Shown here piece after piece: positions 32,610 to 43,264 of a stretch of DNA of 64,000 nt. Below the pieces are notes generated by a model that saw only the letters and a list, made by a program, of their open reading frames with translations, was not told the DNA's origin and made no database searches. Position 1 is the stretch's first letter. Each line of letters starts with the position of its first letter. The translations under genes and the position numbers were made by a program. Origin of the DNA: Anniella stebbinsi (taxonomy: Eukaryota > Chordata > Lepidosauria > Squamata > Anniellidae); contig JARDYH010000003.1 of NCBI GenBank assembly GCA_029215795.1, positions 67,712,109 to 67,776,108 on the forward strand, in the 5' to 3' direction.

Positions 32610-33435
32610 TTATATTAGTGCATGGATAGAATACCATCTGGCTGTGACAATGGACTGGATGAGCACTAATAAACTAAACTCAATTCAGACAAGACTAAGG
32701 CCCTTTTCACACCAGGCTTCTTCTCTGGGTTGACCCCCAGCTGTTCCGTGTGAGTCCAAATGATGCACAGGGAGTCCCCAGGGTGGGGGGTGGGCACGGG
32801 ATTTTCCCAGGTTTACAGAAACCTGAAAAATCCCAACGTTTCCGGGACTGTGGGAGATGTGCCCGCTAGTCCCGGGTGCTGACCCCTTACACGTGAGTAA
32901 GCGGCCAGCAGAAATGGCCAAGGCCAGCATCCCCAGGATAGCAAGGGGAGCCCCCCCCCATTTTTTAAACTAACCTTTCGGTGGAGCGCTAGAGCGCTCT
33001 TCTCCGATTAAAAACAAAAACAAAATGGCGGGGCCGCAACGGCCCGGGAGCAGCCCAGGTCATCACATTTAATGTGCACTGGAGCGACGAACCTGTAAGT
33101 GGCTACTTCCAGGTTTGCCTGCTCCCCGCCCTCTACACCCTCTGCTGTAGAAAGGGCCTAAGATGCTGTTAGGGGGTGGTTCGTCTGACCAGATGGGAGG
33201 TGCTCAACCTGTTCTGGAGGGAGTAGCACTCCCCTTCAAGGAGCTGGTTCATAACCTGCGAATTCTCCTGGAGGCATCACTTCCACTGGTGCCCCAGCTA
33301 CACCCCTATGTGGACAGTGATAACCTGGTTTTAGTTGCTTATGCTCTGGTAACCTCCAAGTTAGATTACTGCACTGCACTCTACTTTTTAGAGTTTACTA
33401 TACTCAGCCGTATATAAATGCCACAAATAAATAAA
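32610..33435 (+). mobile_element. L2-type LINE fragment, split by a Harbinger-type MITE
   Basis: The left part GACAATGGACTGGATGAGCA...CTCAATTCAGACAAGAC is the L2 coding segment normally read as MDWM...KLN-DKT. It resumes after the MITE at 33162 with GATGCTGTTAGGGGGTGG, then CTCCTGGAGGCATCACTTCC, CACCCCTATGTGGACAGTGA, TAACCTGG and GTAACCTCCAAGTTAGATTA, as in the copy at 43340-43510. After 33375 it jumps to the 3' tail (GCCGTATATAAATGCCACAA, ATAAATAAAT), so the middle C-terminal part is deleted. Inactive. Confidence 0.8.
32699..33158. mobile_element. PIF/Harbinger-type MITE inside the LINE
   Basis: The termini are GGCCCTTTTCACACC and GTAGAAAGGGCC, inverted. They are flanked by TAA at 32696-32698 and TAA at 33159-33161, the typical Harbinger target duplication. 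The 460-bp body is GC-rich and has no transposase frame. Removing it with one TAA restores the LINE order GACAAGACTAAGATGCTG, which proves it inserted into the LINE. Confidence 0.85.
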
Positions 33436-33509
33436 TAATATAAATACTATGGGCTCAGAGACATTTTTAGAAAATGAAGATGACAGGTGACTATAGGTTG
33501 ATGCTTTCA

Positions 33510-33600
33510 TCTGCAGCACAGCCATTTTGTGGTAGTACTCGGGACAGTTTCTCAAACTGCCAAATGTGCCCACAATAAAAAAAGTCTATCCCTCTCCAAG
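33510..33600. repeat. Interspersed repeat shared with 6820-6905
   Basis: AGCCATTTTGTGGTAGTACT, ACAGTTTCTCAAACTGCCAA and ATGTGCCCACAAT parallel the segment at 6827-6895. Confidence 0.6.
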
Positions 33601-33604
33601 TCCA

Positions 33605-34870
33605 AAGACAACTAACCAATAGACACAATAGGCTAATGACCTATTTGTAGCTGCTGTTTATACTTGTTTTGTGCTGCTGCAATGTAGGTTTTCACTATAT
33701 CCATGTCCGCCTAAAATATAAGGCTGCCTAACCAGCATCATTCCTTTTAGACAGATTCAAATACAGCAATGAAATGTGATGCAAGGTTTCCAGGGACCAA
33801 ATTTATATGTTACTTGTCACATTCAAAAAATCTAGTAAGTCTCTAGAAATGGAAGAACTCTTGCAGGGAATGAAATTGCTCGGCAGGATGGGAAATATAA
33901 TGAGGCAGTACGGTGTCGTCTTCAGCTTTCCAAAGTCACAAAATCTGAAGCAGATGTCAGCCTATGGAACAATTACAGCTAAGTATCTGATATTTACACT
34001 TTAACTGGCTTATGCTTAGGTAATAGTATACAGCTGATTAATAAACTGAAAGGCAAATTTTTCAGTAGCTCTACCGGATGGAATCAAACTGTTAACTTAA
34101 AATTAAAACAATACTGCTAGATTATTCAGAGGATTAATGGAAACCTTTAACATACTACAATCACTGCTGTGTGATTGAAAAATGCACAGTATAAATTGTT
34201 GGACAAATATATAATGCTGAGGATCAGTAAGCAATTGTAATTTCCTTATTATGGCACATGCCTTTATCCTTCCTAAAAGTCAAACATGTATCAAAATTCC
34301 TATATTCAGAACCTCCAGACAACTACCACCAGCAACAAAACTAACAACACTTTGCAACGATTGCACCATATAGCAATCCCTCATCCAGGAATCTCTGGAG
34401 CACAGAACTCTCCTATGATTTCATGGCAGGGATCTTCTAATTCAGCAGGAAGAAAAGGCAGAAATAGATAACAGCTTGAAAGTTTAACAGGAATGATTTC
34501 TCATTCATACAGTAATTCATTTGAGCAGCTTCAGAAATTGTATGTTTTGCACTGGATTAGTTAAAACTTTTTTTTTCATTTGAGAGAGAGAAAAGGAAAA
34601 GGAAACTTCTAAAAGCAAATGAGTTGTTTCCATAATAGTTTGCCCAGCTCCTTTCCAACCTTAAGAGTAATCCTATATCTCTATCTATCTCTATCTATCT
34701 ATCTATCTATCTATATCTATATATATCCTTCTGCATACAGTGGGAAATAGGACAAATATCTTGGAAGTTTCTAATTTGATCTCAACCATAGTATTTTAAT
34801 TTTTGGTCATTGTTCTAACTAATTCTGCATCAGGCTTCATACAAATAACAAATGAGGACTTATTAGATAT
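33605..34870. other. AT-rich unassigned DNA with a (TATC)n microsatellite
   Basis: No gene seen. A CTAT/ATCT tract with a TATATA end lies at 34675-34727. Confidence 0.5.
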
Positions 34871-34879
34871 GGTAAGCAA

Positions 34880-35815
34880 GCAAACGTAATCAATAAATAC
34901 CATCAAAACAAGAAAATTACAATATATTGGTCATATTATCCAAGGAGAACAATACACCATACTCCAATTTCTTATACAAGGGGAAATCAAAGGATAAAGA
35001 TCAGTGGGAAGAAGAGGAACATCATGGTTAAAGAATCTGAGGGAATGGTATACCTGTACAAATTGTTTTAGAGGAGCGGCATCAAAAACAAAAATAGCTG
35101 TAATGATTAGGGGTGTGCACACCAAAAAATATCATCATTTATCGTTATCATCATTTTGGCCAAAAAAATTATCGTCTTCATTCATATCATAGGTGAACCA
35201 TATCGTCTTCACGATAATTATCGTGAAAAAACGATATTTTTGCAGCCCTATTTTTAAAGAAAAAAATGCCTATAACTTCTGTATTTTAAAAGTTAGAGGC
35301 TTGAAACTTGGTCACAGTGCTTATGGGGTATGTCTAAGTATGTTTATGAAATTTGAGATCGATCCCTCCAACCCTCGATTTTATATGAATTTTTAAGTAT
35401 CATTTCCGTTCTGACAGGTCCGAATGAATGCACGTGGCGAGCTGTCATTCTGATCTGTCAGAACTGAAACGATCTTTAATAAATTCATATAAAATCAAGG
35501 GTTAGAGGGATTGATCTCAAATACTTAGGCATATCCCATAAGCACTGTGACCAAGTTTCAAGCCTCTAAATTTAAAAATACAAAAGTTATAGGTATATTT
35601 ATATGGCAGTCCGATAAAATGATAAAATCGCCCAAAAATTATCGTCTCCAATGATTATCGTAGGTTTTTCTATCGTATCCTCATCGTTAAACACATGCAC
35701 AATAACGACCTTATCGTATCGTTATTGTACATTTTAATGATACGATACACATCCCTAGTAATGATAGCTAACCTCCGACAGGAGAAGTCACCTTAAGAAG
35801 AAGAATAGACACATA
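34880..35815 (+). mobile_element. RTE/R4-like LINE ORF C-terminus, interrupted by a hAT-type element
   Basis: One frame reads RKLQYIGHIIQGEQ, then LIQGEIKG, one stop, then RSVGRRGTSWLKNLREW. This GHI...GKI-GKR-x-GRR-x-SWL-x-N-x-R-x-W pattern is the conserved C-terminal tail found after the thumb in RTE- and R4-type non-LTR reverse transcriptases. The clade cannot be settled from this piece. The frame is cut after TKIAVMI at 35107 by the element at 35108-35757. After 35765 the same frame continues as ANLRQEKSP and ends at a stop. Upstream domains are absent (5' truncation). Confidence 0.72.
35108..35757. mobile_element. 650-bp palindromic hAT-type MITE
   Basis: It starts TAGGGGTGTGCAC and ends GATACACATCCCTA. 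The flanking 8-bp duplication GTAATGAT (35100-35107 and 35758-35765) is exact. The whole element is an imperfect foldback: the TAACTTCTGTATTTTAAAAG, GGTCACAGTGCTTATGGG and CCCTCGATTTTATATGAA blocks of the left arm return in reverse order as CAAGGGTTAGAGG, CCCATAAGCACTGTGACC and AAAAATACAAAAGTTATA. The centre is near 35437 (CTGACAGG...CTGATCTGTCAG). It is rich in TATCGT/ACGATA near the ends. It has no transposase and shares termini with the element at 19371. Confidence 0.9.
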
Positions 35816-35819
35816 ATTC

Positions 35820-36215
35820 TTTATAGTACATTTATTTCAGGCACCTCTTCTGATGATAATCTCGAAGGCATTTTACTTTACAGTCTGGCATCTTGGGTCA
35901 AAAGATATGCAAACATAAACAGTAAACTGTGCATAAACATATCTGCAGGGGCATCTCCTGCTAGCCAAGTCCATACTGTTTTGCCACCTGTCACTACAAA
36001 CACAATTAATACCATCAAATGTCAACTGCACAGATTTACACTGACATAAGGGATTCTATGACGGCCTAAAAGCTTTGAAAATGGCACATGGTACAGTTGC
36101 ATTACTAGTTTTGGTCAAATAGATTCTCCTTCCATATCTGTGCTGCTTAACAGCACCATATGATGCTGGAGTAATGACCCTCCTCATTGTGCTAGTTGCA
36201 GCTGGTTAGTGCACA
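35820..36215. other. Unassigned DNA
   Basis: No gene or clear repeat seen. Confidence 0.45.
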
Positions 36216-36220
36216 ACCTG

Positions 36221-36679
36221 GGCAGGATCTACACTATTGCCTTATAACAGTTTATAACAGTATTGACAACTGTTGGGCCCCATGACACATTCCATATACC
36301 ATTTTCAAACTGCTTTCAAAATGTTATATCCTGCTTGGTTAGGCTGACCATATGAAAAGGAGGACAGGGCTCATGTAACTTTAACAGTTGTAGAGAAAAG
36401 GGAATTTCAGCCAGTGTCATTTGTATGCAATTAGTTCCTGGTGAAATTCCCTCTTCATAACAACAGTTAAAGGTGCATGCACGATACTAGAGTGACCATA
36501 TACAAAAGAAGGCAGGGCCCCTGCAACTTTAACTATTGTGATGAAGAGGGAATTTCACCAGGAACTAATTGCATACAAATGACACTGGCTGAAATTCCCT
36601 TTTCTCTACAACAGTTAAAGTTACAGGAGCCCTGTCCTCCTTTTCATATGGTCAGCCAATGCTTGGTGTAGATATGGCC
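36221..36679. mobile_element. Harbinger-like MITE split by the hAT MITE at 36340
   Basis: GGCAGGATCTACACTATTGC at the left and GTGTAGATATGGCC at the right are inverted termini like those of 57038-57187 (GAGCCTATCTACAC). The internal CAGTATTGACAACTGTTGGG and TGTTATATCCTGCTTGGT match the MITEs at 29938 and 57038. The body is interrupted at TGCTTGGT, which is duplicated on both sides of the inserted element. The outer target duplication is unclear. Confidence 0.7.
36340..36659 (-). mobile_element. Palindromic hAT-type MITE, TAGGCTGACCAT family (320 bp)
   Basis: The termini TAGGCTGACCAT and ATGGTCAGCCAA are flanked by an exact 8-bp duplication TGCTTGGT (36332-36339 and 36660-36667). The arms of about 130 bp contain AGGAGGACAGGGCTC, GGGAATTTCAGCCAGTGTCA and AACTTTAACAGTTG. 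The asymmetric centre (GATACTAGAGTGACCATATA, CAAAAGAAGGCAGGG) is in the opposite direction to that of the copies at 48833 and 54960, so this copy inserted the other way round. The length equals the 48833 copy exactly. Confidence 0.93.
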
Positions 36680-37670
36680 GTAGGTGCAAAACTGAGTTGC
36701 TCTGCAGTTTTCAAATAATCCCACCCAATCACTTATTTGCTGAGGCAGTGGCTAACGAACTGAGCTCTAAAAATGTAAAGTACAAGCTTTGCAGGAAAAT
36801 CACCTAGAACACTGGCCAAAAGTAAATATGCAAAAATACAGGGGGAAATGCTGTTAATATGTTCAAATTATTGGCTATACCAGCAGGCCAAAATGCAGTA
36901 CTCTATGAATTATTTTCTCCTCTATGAAACAGTTGTGTTGGCAATAAAGTATTATACAAAACTTGGGATATTTCAAGAAACTGTTGACATGATTTGATGC
37001 GATCACCAGTATCACTTAGGCCATGAATCTGACAAGTGTGAAATCCTGCATTGCAAATGAAGTCTATAGATAGCAATAGGATTTGAGTAGCATTCAAGTA
37101 ATGACTTACACAGGGCAGGAGCAAGGAAGCTGGACATTTTCACATAGCTGCGGCCATATTTGGACTTTTCCTGTACCTCCTTTTAGTGAATCTGACAAGT
37201 TGCAAGACGTTTGAATTCTATCTACTTGTAGAAAAACATGCACATTTAGGTCTTGTAATTGTCTAAAATTTACAAGAATTCAGAATAGTGAATATGATGT
37301 TTTATTTTATCCTGTGGTTACCATAGAACACAATTAACCAAAAGGCTGGTACCATCCTATCTCAGAAATACAGCCACCATTGCAGCTTAGCACTTGGACC
37401 AGTGATCCATCAGGGTCTGGCAAATCTATCCAGTGATTAGCCTACCTAAGACTACATTTGATCAGGGCTGCTGGCAACTCATGGGAAGAATTCAGTGTAC
37501 ATAAAGTAATCAGCTGGTTCTCAAGAGAAGTTGGGAATTTAGCAGTTCCACCACCCTGCCCCGCTGCTTTAAATAAAGGCAATGAGAAATGATAGGGACA
37601 GGAGGGGGAGGGGAGAAAACCCAAGATAAGGGGATAGCCCCCAATCTATATAGTTTTCAAAGGGGATTAT
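36680..37670. other. Unassigned DNA
   Basis: No gene or confident repeat seen in this stretch. Confidence 0.45.
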
Positions 37671-37675
37671 TTTTT

Positions 37676-37765
37676 ATTATTAATTTATTTATTTATTGCA
37701 TTTTTATACTGCCCAATAGCCGAAGCTCTTCGGGCGGTTTACAAAAATTAAAACCGTAACAAATT
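37676..37765 (-). mobile_element. L2-type LINE 3' UTR fragment, reverse
   Basis: TTTATTTATTTATTGCATTT, TATACTGCCCAATAGCC and GAAGCTCTTCGGGCGGTTTA, CAAAAATTAAAA match the 3' end at 8106-8165. Only the last 90 bases are present. Confidence 0.8.
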
Positions 37766-37870
37766 CATGGAGGATAAAGCCATCGATGGCTTTTAGTCAT
37801 AATAGTGATATAGTGCCATCAAGGATCAAAGGCACTATGCCTTTGCTCTTCCTTCTGGGAGCTCTGCTGA
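37766..37870 (+). repeat. Possible CR1 fragment
   Basis: TCATGGAGGATAAAGCCATC followed by GATGGCTTTTAGTCATAATA resembles CTGGAGGAGAAAGCTATCAG, TGGCTACTAGTCCTGATGG at 44318-44355. Confidence 0.45.
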
Positions 37871-38024
37871 CTTTCCCAATTCCAGAGACAAGCCCGTCCA
37901 ATTATTTCAGGTTATTTTTAAAAGTGCAAAAGCCCCATTACATGAGTAGCCACTCCCGCAAGCACATGGACACAATAGGATACTCCCATCTATTTTCATT
38001 TTTTTTATTTTTTGCTTTTATTTT

Positions 38025-38118
38025 GCTTTAGGTATTATTATGCTTCAGCTATTGGGCAGTACAGAGAGCTCTGGCTATTAGGCGGTATAGAAATGTAATA
38101 AATGAATAAATAAATATG
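38025..38118 (+). mobile_element. L2-type LINE 3' UTR fragment
   Basis: GAGCTCTGGCTATTAGGCGG then TATAGAAATGTAATAAATGA and ATAAATAAAT. It lies 260 bases from an oppositely oriented tail at 37676, with the two 3' ends facing outward. Confidence 0.75.
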
Positions 38119-38119
38119 C

Positions 38120-39055
38120 ACATTTAGCCACATTCCACTGCAGAAATATGACTTCAAACAGCTGTTCAAAACAAGATTATTTTTCTTGTACAAATACAGT
38201 TATAAGACCTGAATTCAATTTTGTGTCATATTTATAAAGCAGAATTTTTTGTCCTAGAGCAAGACCTTCAAACTGTAATTCATATTTTAGATACTGCTGT
38301 GATGCTCACCTTGCCATCTGTTCATATCAATCTCAAGGAAAAGAAGTAAACTGGCAATAATATAGTAAAATTAATGCAGAGGTGCCTGTTCCTTTTTTAT
38401 AATAAAAAGAGGTTGATACTTAAAAACTTAGAATTAATCAGAGATGGATTCAACAAATTTCTAAGGAAGTATTTTAACAGGAGAATGCTGAATGTGTTCT
38501 TAGTGCTTAATAAAACTAGTGGATTTCAAACAGTGTATTTTTACACCGAGAGTAAGTTGATTCTTCTTTGGAAACACAGTCCAGTTTGAAAGGTGTACCG
38601 GGGCAAAAAGCATCACATGGACAATGCGGGCACAGGTGCCCCTCCCCTTCACCACACATACAAACATATGATGCCGATTCATGCTTTATAACTTTTTGGA
38701 TTCAAGCTATGATCTTATATTTCATTATAGATAAATGGTTATTCTATACTCAAGAAAGACAATTTGATTATTGTAACCAGCATTTAAACTGGGTTCTAAT
38801 GAATGTTTGATGACATTATATTTTTTGTCTTGTATTCATTTTTTGTTTTGCAATCTTTAAAAAATAAAAATAAAACCCTACGTGATATTCCAAGGGCTCC
38901 ATATGGAGAACCATATGCATGGCCACTCCACGAAGACGTCTATATGCACGGCTTATCCCACTTGGGCAATCCTCCTTCCCCTTCGCTTTCTGACAGAGAG
39001 GTTATCATTTATTTATTTATTTCATTAACTCATACATACTACTTTTATACCCCTT
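38120..39055. other. AT-rich unassigned DNA
   Basis: No gene seen. Open frames of 60-84 aa overlap on both strands and lack domains. Confidence 0.45.
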
Positions 39056-39056
39056 A

Positions 39057-39152
39057 GGGAACAATCCTATGCACGTTTGGACAGGAAAAACCTTCTATAC
39101 ATTTGCTGGGGGATGCTGGGAGTTGCAGGACTTTTTCCTATCTGCACTGCAC
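39057..39152. repeat. Palindromic repeat, CTCCCAGCATTCCCC type, right arm partial
   Basis: ACAATCCTATGCACGTTTGG, ACAGGAAAAACC, then GGGGGATGCTGGGAGTTGCA and GGACTTTTTCCTATCTG. Same family as 11436 and 40549. Confidence 0.65.
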
Positions 39153-39159
39153 TGATTCA

Positions 39160-40195
39160 TCAGCATAAAAAGCCACTTTAAATAAATAGCTGCATCATTG
39201 GATCAGGAAGATCTGGCTCATACAAAATCTCCAGATAAGGCTTTTAAAATTTTCTTTGGTTTTACCATAAATATGTTTATTTTAATCTACATAAATAAAA
39301 TAAGTTTATTTCATTTTATTACAAATGATTCATTTGACCACAAATAACTTGAGTGAGTCGGGAGAAACGCATGCACAGTATTGTTCTCTAATTAAAGGTT
39401 CAAATTGGGGATAACTGCAGCAGCATCCTGGAATAGCAACCCTTAGAGTATTTCATAGGTCCTAAAAATACACACTCAAAATACACATATGCAAAGTCCA
39501 AAATATTAAAACATGAGTTGCATGTGTGTATATGTATGCACAGAGAGGAGGGAAGAACAGAATTTCGCTAGTCTCGTAAAGAAATAGAATAATCATATTG
39601 AAAAGAAAAGCAAGTCTAGTGTTGAAACAGAATAGCAAATTCTTCCTCTCACCTTCTCACCATATTTGCCTAATTTTGGTTTCTTAGCTGAATCAGCTCA
39701 CTAAAGTTTGTTTCAATACCAACTAGATTTTTATCACTAAAGCTTGTTTCAATAGCAACTGGAGTTTTATGTTAACAATTGTCCCTTAAGATCTCCATAT
39801 CACTTTGCCTGTGTCTCTGATTGGCTGGCTACTACTCAGGTGGCCAACCAAAGTTCCTTGCCCTGTCCAGCAAATCAGGTGGAGATCTGAAGTAACTGGC
39901 AGGAACTGTTTGTTTTGACTAATCCCTTCATACCTCTCCCCACTGTAAACAGTTTAGCCTCTCATTTGATTTGCCCACTTTTATACAATTCTAGAAGCCA
40001 TCGATTTCCTTATTGAATTTTAAAGTCATGATAGCATCCAGCATCCTTTGTCAAGTCAAAAGAGCTATAGAAGGCCACTTTTATGTTTAATCAATATAGT
40101 CTACTTTTGGACAATAACCAGTGATATACGCTTCTCTAATCCAGAATCGCTAATGATTTAATACTAGTGTAAATTGTATTATTCTTGTATTAAAT
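39160..40195. other. AT-rich unassigned DNA
   Basis: No gene seen. CTAAAGTTTGTTTCAATACC and CTAAAGCTTGTTTCAATAGC (near 39700 and 39739) are a local near-duplication of about 40 bases. Confidence 0.45.
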
Positions 40196-40197
40196 CA

Positions 40198-40338
40198 CTG
40201 CAGCCAGGCTATTGTTGGGGCCAGTTTTCAGGAGCATATGATCCTGCTATTGCAACAGCTGGATACACACGCGAAAGTATAGGTTATGACTTGCCTTGAA
40301 GGGCCTTGTGTGGAAAGGCAAAGTATAAATGTAAATAA
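40198..40338 (+). mobile_element. L2-type LINE 3' remnant
   Basis: ATTGTTGGGGCCAGTTTTCA, GGAGCATATGATCCTGCTAT and TGCAACAGCTGG resemble the L2 block encoding FR-x-H-x-xP-L-x-x-L. It then jumps to a 3' tail, CTTGCCTTGAAGGGCCTTGT then GGCAAAGTATAAATGTAAAT. Confidence 0.5.
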
Positions 40339-40548
40339 GAAAAGTGGGGTCTACAACAAAAGATTGGGGTAAATCCTTCATCACTGATCACAGTGCTTCT
40401 GTTCAGGGCCCCCTGCTCCCCTAAAACTGTACCCTTGTATTACTGAGGGCTCACGGAAGGGGGGGGAGGACAGAAGGATGAAAAAGGGAAAGGATTTTTT
40501 TTCTTTGCCATTTTCCTGAAATGTTCTTTTCTTAAAAGATTAAGGGCA

Positions 40549-40660
40549 CAATCCTATGGGTGATTAGACAGAAAAAAAGTCCTGCAATTTCCAGCATTCC
40601 CCAGCCAGCTGGGAGTTGTAGAACTCTTTTATGTCTAAACATGCATAGGATTGACCTCTA
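40549..40660. repeat. Palindromic repeat, CTCCCAGCATTCCCC type
   Basis: GCACAATCCTATGGGTGATT, AGACAGAAAAAAAGTCCTGC and AGCATTCCCCAGCCAGCTGG, then GTTGTAGAACTCTTTTATGT and CTAAACATGCATAGGATTG, form the inverted arms. Confidence 0.75.
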
Positions 40661-41372
40661 AAGGGATCAGTTTCGGGGAAGCTAAACAACACTTCTTCCT
40701 GTAACACGCAGGGAGGCTTCAGGACAGGAAACGAAAAAGGACACCTTCTCCCTTTCCCACCCTCCATGGGGAACCCCAGCCTGCTAAGAATAGTAATTGT
40801 GGATCAATTTTGATTAGTGTACAATTAATACCATTTTGGTACAAAATCCATGCTGCTGCTGATAGGGATGCAGTGGTCCCCTGTCCTTTTGATAGCTCCA
40901 GGGCATCCATAACATCACATTCTTCAAAAGAAGAGAGAGAAGGCAGTTTTCTGCCTCCTCCAGCTATTCCCTTTTAGAAAGATGTCCTTACTATGGGTTT
41001 GGTACTAATCCTAGATGCTGATCTGTGTCAGCCCTCCCTAACGTGGTGCTTCCAGAAGGTATCCACATTTGGAGGGCACCGGGGTGGGTCACGGGGAACA
41101 AGGTTATCCAAGACTCCTGCCAAAGCTGGGCAGACAAAAAAGGAAAGAAAAAGATAAAGAGGCGTCCCTGGAGAAATGGCCTTGGCCATGCTCCACATTT
41201 GTCTCCACATTCACCTCTGCTTTTTAAATTCAGAACTTGTAGTTAATTAAATGGGATGATGAAGTACAGTGTAACTCAGTTGAGACAACACACTAAGCCA
41301 TGGTGGTGAAGCATTTTGAACTAAACATTATGGCTTAGCGTGTCTTGGTTCCTAACAATGGTGGGTATATCA

Positions 41373-41590
41373 TAGAATCATAGAATCGTAGAGTTGGAAG
41401 GGGCCTATAAGGCCATCGAGTCCAACCCCCCGCTTACCTTAAAGCATCCCTGACAGATGGTTGTCCAGCTGCCTCTTGAATGCCTCTAATGTGGAAGAGC
41501 CCACAACCTCCCTAGGTAATTGGTTCCATTGTTGTATTTCTCTAACAGTCAGGAAGTTTTTCCTGATGTCCAGCTGGAATCTGGACATGG
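41373..41590 (-). mobile_element. CR1 LINE 3' end, reverse
   Basis: It begins CATAGAATCATAGAATCGTA, the reverse complement of the CR1 terminal octamer repeat, then GAGTTGGAAGGGGCCTATAA, GGCCATCGAGTCCAACC, and ends with CAGGAAGTTTTTCCTGATGT, CCAGCTGGAAT. This is the best-preserved CR1 3' end in the window and corresponds block for block to 24425-24647. It may sit inside an older inverted repeat (41275-41360 and 41592-41640), which I could not confirm. Confidence 0.93.
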
Positions 41591-41644
41591 TTTAAACACA
41601 CTCACTAACCATTTACTGCAAAAGGGTTAGTGGCCTAACCACAG

Positions 41645-43260
41645 CCTAACCAACTTTACTCTCTCTTTTCTTCAGTAGGATAAAATATGATGCATCCTTT
41701 CCAACACACTTCTACCCTTTTTCAGTTGGCCCTGAAATATGATCCTTCATAATTTCCAAGTGTACCAATTTGCCTCTTCTTAGCTTGCGTGCATTGCCTC
41801 TTCTGCTATAATGCCTGCTTGATTATACCTACTTGGCATTTCACCCTAGAAAAATCTCTTATTTATGACACTTTGGAAGGAGAATTTTTGAAAAGATTAC
41901 TAGACATCTTGAGACCGGATGATTAAGTAACTCTAAAATGAGGGCTATAAGAGCATGGACAGTCTGTGAATTACCCAAGATAGAGAGCAACAAAGTGTTA
42001 TTGTAATTTTTTTCTGCCTGCAGAGCATGTGCTACGGCCTTACTCTACTGTGCACAGCGGAGGAGAGAAGCCTTGAATACATTGTCACCACAAATTTGTA
42101 AGAACTCTACCTTACTGATGAATTCACAACTCCTAGATCCTACTCCTCATCACCAATAGTCCCTAAGCAACAGCAGCCATAGATTCATGCCGTGCCTTTC
42201 CTTCCCTCATCTCGCCTCACCCTCTTGCCCTTTCCTTGAGATTTATTCTCCTGAATCACTGACCAAGCAAAATTCCTGACAGTGACCTTCACTGGTACCT
42301 TGCTTTTGACAATGTGGCAAATTACCTTGTTTTTCCATACCCTACCTGTCTGTTAGCAATTGAACAAGCAAATTATCTGAGAGAAAACAGATCGAGGGCA
42401 TGCATTCTGCGGGCAGGTTTCTGACACCTTTCCTGTGCAATGTCATTATTTATTACATACAGCTCCTCAAAATGTGGACAAACAAGGAAAGGTCATCTTT
42501 TTTTTCCCCTTAGGAAAAACAACAACAACCACTACCTAGAAATCACAAAGGCCATTTCTGAACATCTAATTTGTACTGCTTTCTTCAATGGTGCTTGAGT
42601 GTACATGTTTTTACTTTGTAAAAAGAAGACAGCCCATTCTCTTCCTGCTCCTCTTTCTTTCACTTTTGCAAGAGGGCACACTGCAGGCCTGGAGCAGCTC
42701 CAAATACCAGAGACACTGGTAATATTCCTTTGGAAATGACCCGAAACAAAGATTTTTAGGAGGTATCAAAAGAATTTGAGTGCCTTGTCCCATTAGACCT
42801 CTATGGCAATTCCTATATATATTACTGTATTAGGAGGAATCATGTCCAAAATTAGCTGGTTATAATTTAATACTCTTTAATACATATTAGTTAGCATTTT
42901 TATCATTTTTTTTCAGTATTATTAGCAATAGTTCATGTTTACTTACTCTATATAGATTTGGACTTGATTCAGAGACCGCTACACACAGCATGTAGCTGAA
43001 TGGAAGATCTGCACATCTTCCTTTAAGTACTTAATAGGTCATCTTCAACAACACAAAGCACCAGGAGGTGAGAAAGAGGGGCCTCTACTCAGTCTCCACC
43101 ACTCCACAGTGCCAGTGCCGGTCATGTCATCAATTCAATAGGTGCTGGACCTTGTGTGGGCTGGTGGCTCTGATTTCAGTGGGGCTGCGAATTCATTCTG
43201 ACCTTTAATCAGAACCAGCCAGAACTCCAAAGCAGCTATCCAATGTGCTGAACCCTGATT
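41645..43260. other. Unassigned DNA
   Basis: No gene or confident repeat in this 1.6 kb. Confidence 0.45.
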
Positions 43261-43264
43261 CAAC

